A stretch of 37,476 nt of DNA from Candidatus Treponema equi. Its GTDB lineage: Bacteria; Spirochaetota; Spirochaetia; Treponematales; Treponemataceae. The stretch lies in contig JAGHUO010000026.1 in assembly GCA_018064785.1 (NCBI GenBank), positions 1 to 37,476 on the forward strand. The letters run 5' to 3'. Below, one piece after another: positions 34,895 through 37,476 of the stretch. The notes beneath the pieces were generated by a model. The model worked only from the letters and a program-made list of their open reading frames with translations, ran no database searches and was not told where the DNA came from. Position numbers and translations under genes: made by a program. Each line of letters opens with the position of its first letter. Within the stretch, counting starts at the first letter, position 1.

Positions 34895-36232
34895 TTACTT
34901 CTGGAAGAACATTACCACTGAATTTGACGGAAGTGTCACGCTGCTGATATTCCTTCCGCTTGAAGCTTCATAGCGATGTGTAATGTTGCCGACTGTAAGA
35001 CGTATGCCGTTGTCTTCCTTCTTGTACAGGAAGTTGACTTCTTTTTCCGTACCTTCGAATTCAAATGTAAGAACACCATCCCAAGAAGCCTTGAGTTCAG
35101 CCGGAATGAAATACTTGATCTCAATATCACCAAAGCCCTTTGCTCCAGACGGAATTACCGATGGCACAAGCTTGTTGAATCCAGACCATGAGAACTGCTT
35201 TCCATCATTGAAAGAAATCATTCCATAGTTGCCGCTCTTGAAGTCCGGACCAGAAACTGAAATTGCCTTGTATTCGTTGTCCCTTCGTTCTTCTTCATCC
35301 TTGATGATCTGTTCGATGCTTCTGTCGCCAAGAGATGTGAAATTGAAAGAACGAGGCATGCCACGCTCATCAGTATACTTGACGACAATAGATTTCTTGC
35401 TGCGCACTGTAAGCTGAAGAGGAGCATCATTGAATTCATATTCCCTGTCGTCTGTCTTGGTCGTGCCGTTGAATGGGAACGAAAGCTCATATTCAGGCAA
35501 CACGATGGAAATTGTTCCGTTTGAATAGCCTGTATTGAATTTATATGTTGAGTTGAAATATTCAAGATCGATCTGTTTCTTTGAAATCATGCTTCCATAG
35601 AATTCAGGATACCATGTAGTGCCAAGGACTTCTTCGATGAGTGTATCAACTTCTTCCTCTACATTTTCTGCCACTACGGAATTCTGCTCGGCCACTACTT
35701 CTGCCTTCATCTCATAGAGGCGCAGGTTATAGCTGAAACACCAGCCTTCTGTTCCGTTTGAGGTAAGAACATGAAGCCATTCACCTTCAAGCGGAACTCC
35801 ACCATTCTGCGGTGCTACACCTTTTCCTTTGTAGAGAGTCTTCACAGTTTCGTTCTTGCGGAGGCGATAGACCTGCTTTGATGTATTAACCTTGTCCGCA
35901 CGGATAGGAAGACCATCGATGGCGCTCTTTGCATACATGTTGTGATATTCCGCATATTTTTCTGAACGCTTGATGGCCTTTGATTTTTTTTCAGGAGATG
36001 AAAGCTGCCACAAAGGAAGCTCGATTTTTTCCTTTGAATCAGGCAAGCCGATTACATACACTTTTGAAATGTTTGACTTAAGGTATACAGGTACGACTGT
36101 TCCGTCTGAAAGTTTATGCTCGTTGTCGTTCCAGAGAAGAACGCTGTATCCAATGATACCCGAACATGAAGTCATAAAAATAGAAAGAAATGCAATAAAT
36201 AAAGCCGTAAATACCTTGTGCGAATTTTTCAT
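34895..36232 (-). CDS. SH3-domain lipoprotein
   Basis: Lipobox FMTSCSG; bacterial SH3-like stretch GLPIRADKVNTSKQVYRLRKNETVKTLYKGK...EGEWLHVLTSNGTEGWCFSYNL. Confidence 0.8.
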   Translation of the reverse strand: MKNSHKVFTALFIAFLSIFMTSCSGIIGYSVLLWNDNEHKLSDGTVVPVYLKSNISKVYVIGLPDSKEKIELPLWQLSSPEKKSKAIKRSEKYAEYHNMYAKSAIDGLPIRADKVNTSKQVYRLRKNETVKTLYKGKGVAPQNGGVPLEGEWLHVLTSNGTEGWCFSYNLRLYEMKAEVVAEQNSVVAENVEEEVDTLIEEVLGTTWYPEFYGSMISKKQIDLEYFNSTYKFNTGYSNGTISIVLPEYELSFPFNGTTKTDDREYEFNDAPLQLTVRSKKSIVVKYTDERGMPRSFNFTSLGDRSIEQIIKDEEERRDNEYKAISVSGPDFKSGNYGMISFNDGKQFSWSGFNKLVPSVIPSGAKGFGDIEIKYFIPAELKASWDGVLTFEFEGTEKEVNFLYKKEDNGIRLTVGNITHRYEASSGRNISSVTLPSNSVVMFFQK

Positions 36233-36248
36233 ATGGCTAATGATACTA

Positions 36249-36283
36249 AAAAAAGGACTATCTTTCTAGACAGTCCTTTTCAT
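36249..36283 (-). terminator. Rho-independent terminator after upp
   Basis: Minus: GGACTGTCTAGAAAGATAGTCC followed by TTTTTTT. Confidence 0.75.
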
Positions 36284-36322
36284 GTTTTTGATTATTAAAC
36301 CTTAACTTTAAGCTGAAAGATT

Positions 36323-36961
36323 TTAGTTGTCGGTACCGAAGATTCTGTCTCCGGCATCTCCAAGACCTGGGCAGATGTAGGCGTTTTCGTTAAGGCAGCG
36401 GTCAAGGTGGCCAACGTAGATCTTTACATCTGGATGAGCAGCCGAAAGCTTTTCAAGTCCTTCAGGAGCCGCGATGATGCACATGAATTTGATGTTCTTT
36501 CCACCGCGTTTCTTGATCATCGTGATTGCATCAATGGCGGAACCACCGGTGGCAAGCATTGGATCAACGACGATGATAGGACGCTGGTCAAGAAGGTCCG
36601 GCATCTTGCAGTAATATTCTTCTGCCTGATGTGTTTCTTCGTTGCGGGCAAGACCGATGTGTCCAACCTTTGCTGAAGGAACAAGGTCAAGAATTCCGTT
36701 CATCATGCCAAGACCAGCGCGAATGATTGGAACAACTACCATCTTGCGTCCGGCAAGCATTGGTGTCTTGCACTTTTCAATCGGTGTCTTGATTTCCACA
36801 TCTTCTACAGGAAGTTCACGGAGAGCTTCGAATCCCATGAGCATGGTTATTTCTTCAACAAGCTTGCGGAATTCGTTTGTACCAGTATTTTCATCACGAA
36901 GACGGGAAATCTTGTGCTGAATGAGCGGATGGTTAAGGTAAAAGATATTTTCGTTGTTCAT
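36323..36961 (-). CDS. upp: Uracil phosphoribosyltransferase
   Basis: 212 aa; [57 protein letters not shown]. Confidence 0.95.
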   Translation of the reverse strand: MNNENIFYLNHPLIQHKISRLRDENTGTNEFRKLVEEITMLMGFEALRELPVEDVEIKTPIEKCKTPMLAGRKMVVVPIIRAGLGMMNGILDLVPSAKVGHIGLARNEETHQAEEYYCKMPDLLDQRPIIVVDPMLATGGSAIDAITMIKKRGGKNIKFMCIIAAPEGLEKLSAAHPDVKIYVGHLDRCLNENAYICPGLGDAGDRIFGTDN

Positions 36962-37476
36962 TATTCCACATCCTTTTTGATAGAAGTTTCACCTGGATCA
37001 GAACGTTCCGGTAAAATTGCGTTGAGGATAATTCCAACGAGGGAAGCAACAGCAAGACCTGAAAGTCCGATTGTTACTGAACCACAGTGGATGTTGATTG
37101 CACCGGCTGCACTGAATTTGATTCCGATTGAAAGAACAAGGATAAGGGCTGCGATGATTACGTTGCGGCTTTCCTTGAAGTCAACCTGGCTTTCAACGAT
37201 ATTGCGGACACCTACAGCTGAAATCATTCCGTAGAGAACAATTGAGATTCCGCCTACAGTTGCTGCAGGCATACAGCTGATGAGGGCTGCGAATTTTGGA
37301 GAGAAAGAGAAAAGAATTGCAAAGCATGCTGCAAGGCGGATTACACGTGGATCATAAACCTTTGAAAGTGTAAGTACGCCTGTATTTTCTCCGTATGTTG
37401 TGTTTGCTGGTGCACCGAAAATTGATGCGGCAAGAGTTGCAAGACCGTCACCAAGAAGTGTTCTGTGGAGACCTGG
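36961..37476 (-). CDS. uraA: Uracil permease, NCS2 family (5' end truncated by window edge)
   Basis: Open minus frame to the right edge; ...[38 protein letters not shown]; one-base TAATG overlap with upp. Confidence 0.88.
   Translation of the reverse strand, partial: PGLHRTLLGDGLATLAASIFGAPANTTYGENTGVLTLSKVYDPRVIRLAACFAILFSFSPKFAALISCMPAATVGGISIVLYGMISAVGVRNIVESQVDFKESRNVIIAALILVLSIGIKFSAAGAINIHCGSVTIGLSGLAVASLVGIILNAILPERSDPGETSIKKDVE

Noticed and set aside
1-37476. CRISPR array, prophage, restriction or other defence cluster
   Set aside because: No regularly spaced repeats, no cas, phage structural, transposase or nuclease-toxin genes seen beyond the housekeeping helicase and sbcCD.

Overview
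This 37.5-kb window looks like the chromosome of a gut or rumen Treponema-type spirochaete (inferred from gene content, not proven). Most of it is ordinary metabolic and housekeeping genes. These include a truncated L-fucose/arabinose isomerase-family gene, a GGDEF protein, an M18 aminopeptidase and a LacI-controlled sugar ABC transporter next to a GH35 beta-galactosidase. They also include a KDPG/KHG aldolase, gdhA, sbcCD, trkAH, a tandem cNMP-binding-domain protein, a PHP phosphoesterase, a NusG-II domain protein, a UvrD/PcrA helicase, type III glutamine synthetase, lysC-dapB, an ABC-F ATPase, an SH3 lipoprotein, upp and a truncated uracil permease. There is one tRNA-Thr(CGT). A 50-aa Nif11-like ORF at 27919-28071 is missing from the supplied ORF track. 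The most unusual signals are in the intergenic regions. (i) Two hairpins downstream of trkH and glnN share an identical 13-nt loop (CACGCACCTGCTA in gene-sense orientation) but have unrelated, fully complementary stems. (ii) The 3' ends of gdhA, glnN and, less clearly, tRNA-Thr are each repeated about 76-190 bp downstream, with structured DNA in between. In the two protein genes the differences are mostly synonymous. Together these suggest a family of small 3'-end-associated insertion elements. (iii) At least nine genes have a -10 box ending only 6-8 nt before the ATG, which suggests frequent leaderless transcription. (iv) A shared LacI-type operator sits on a near-consensus promoter and in front of the GH35 gene. 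No database search was run; family names come from reading motifs.
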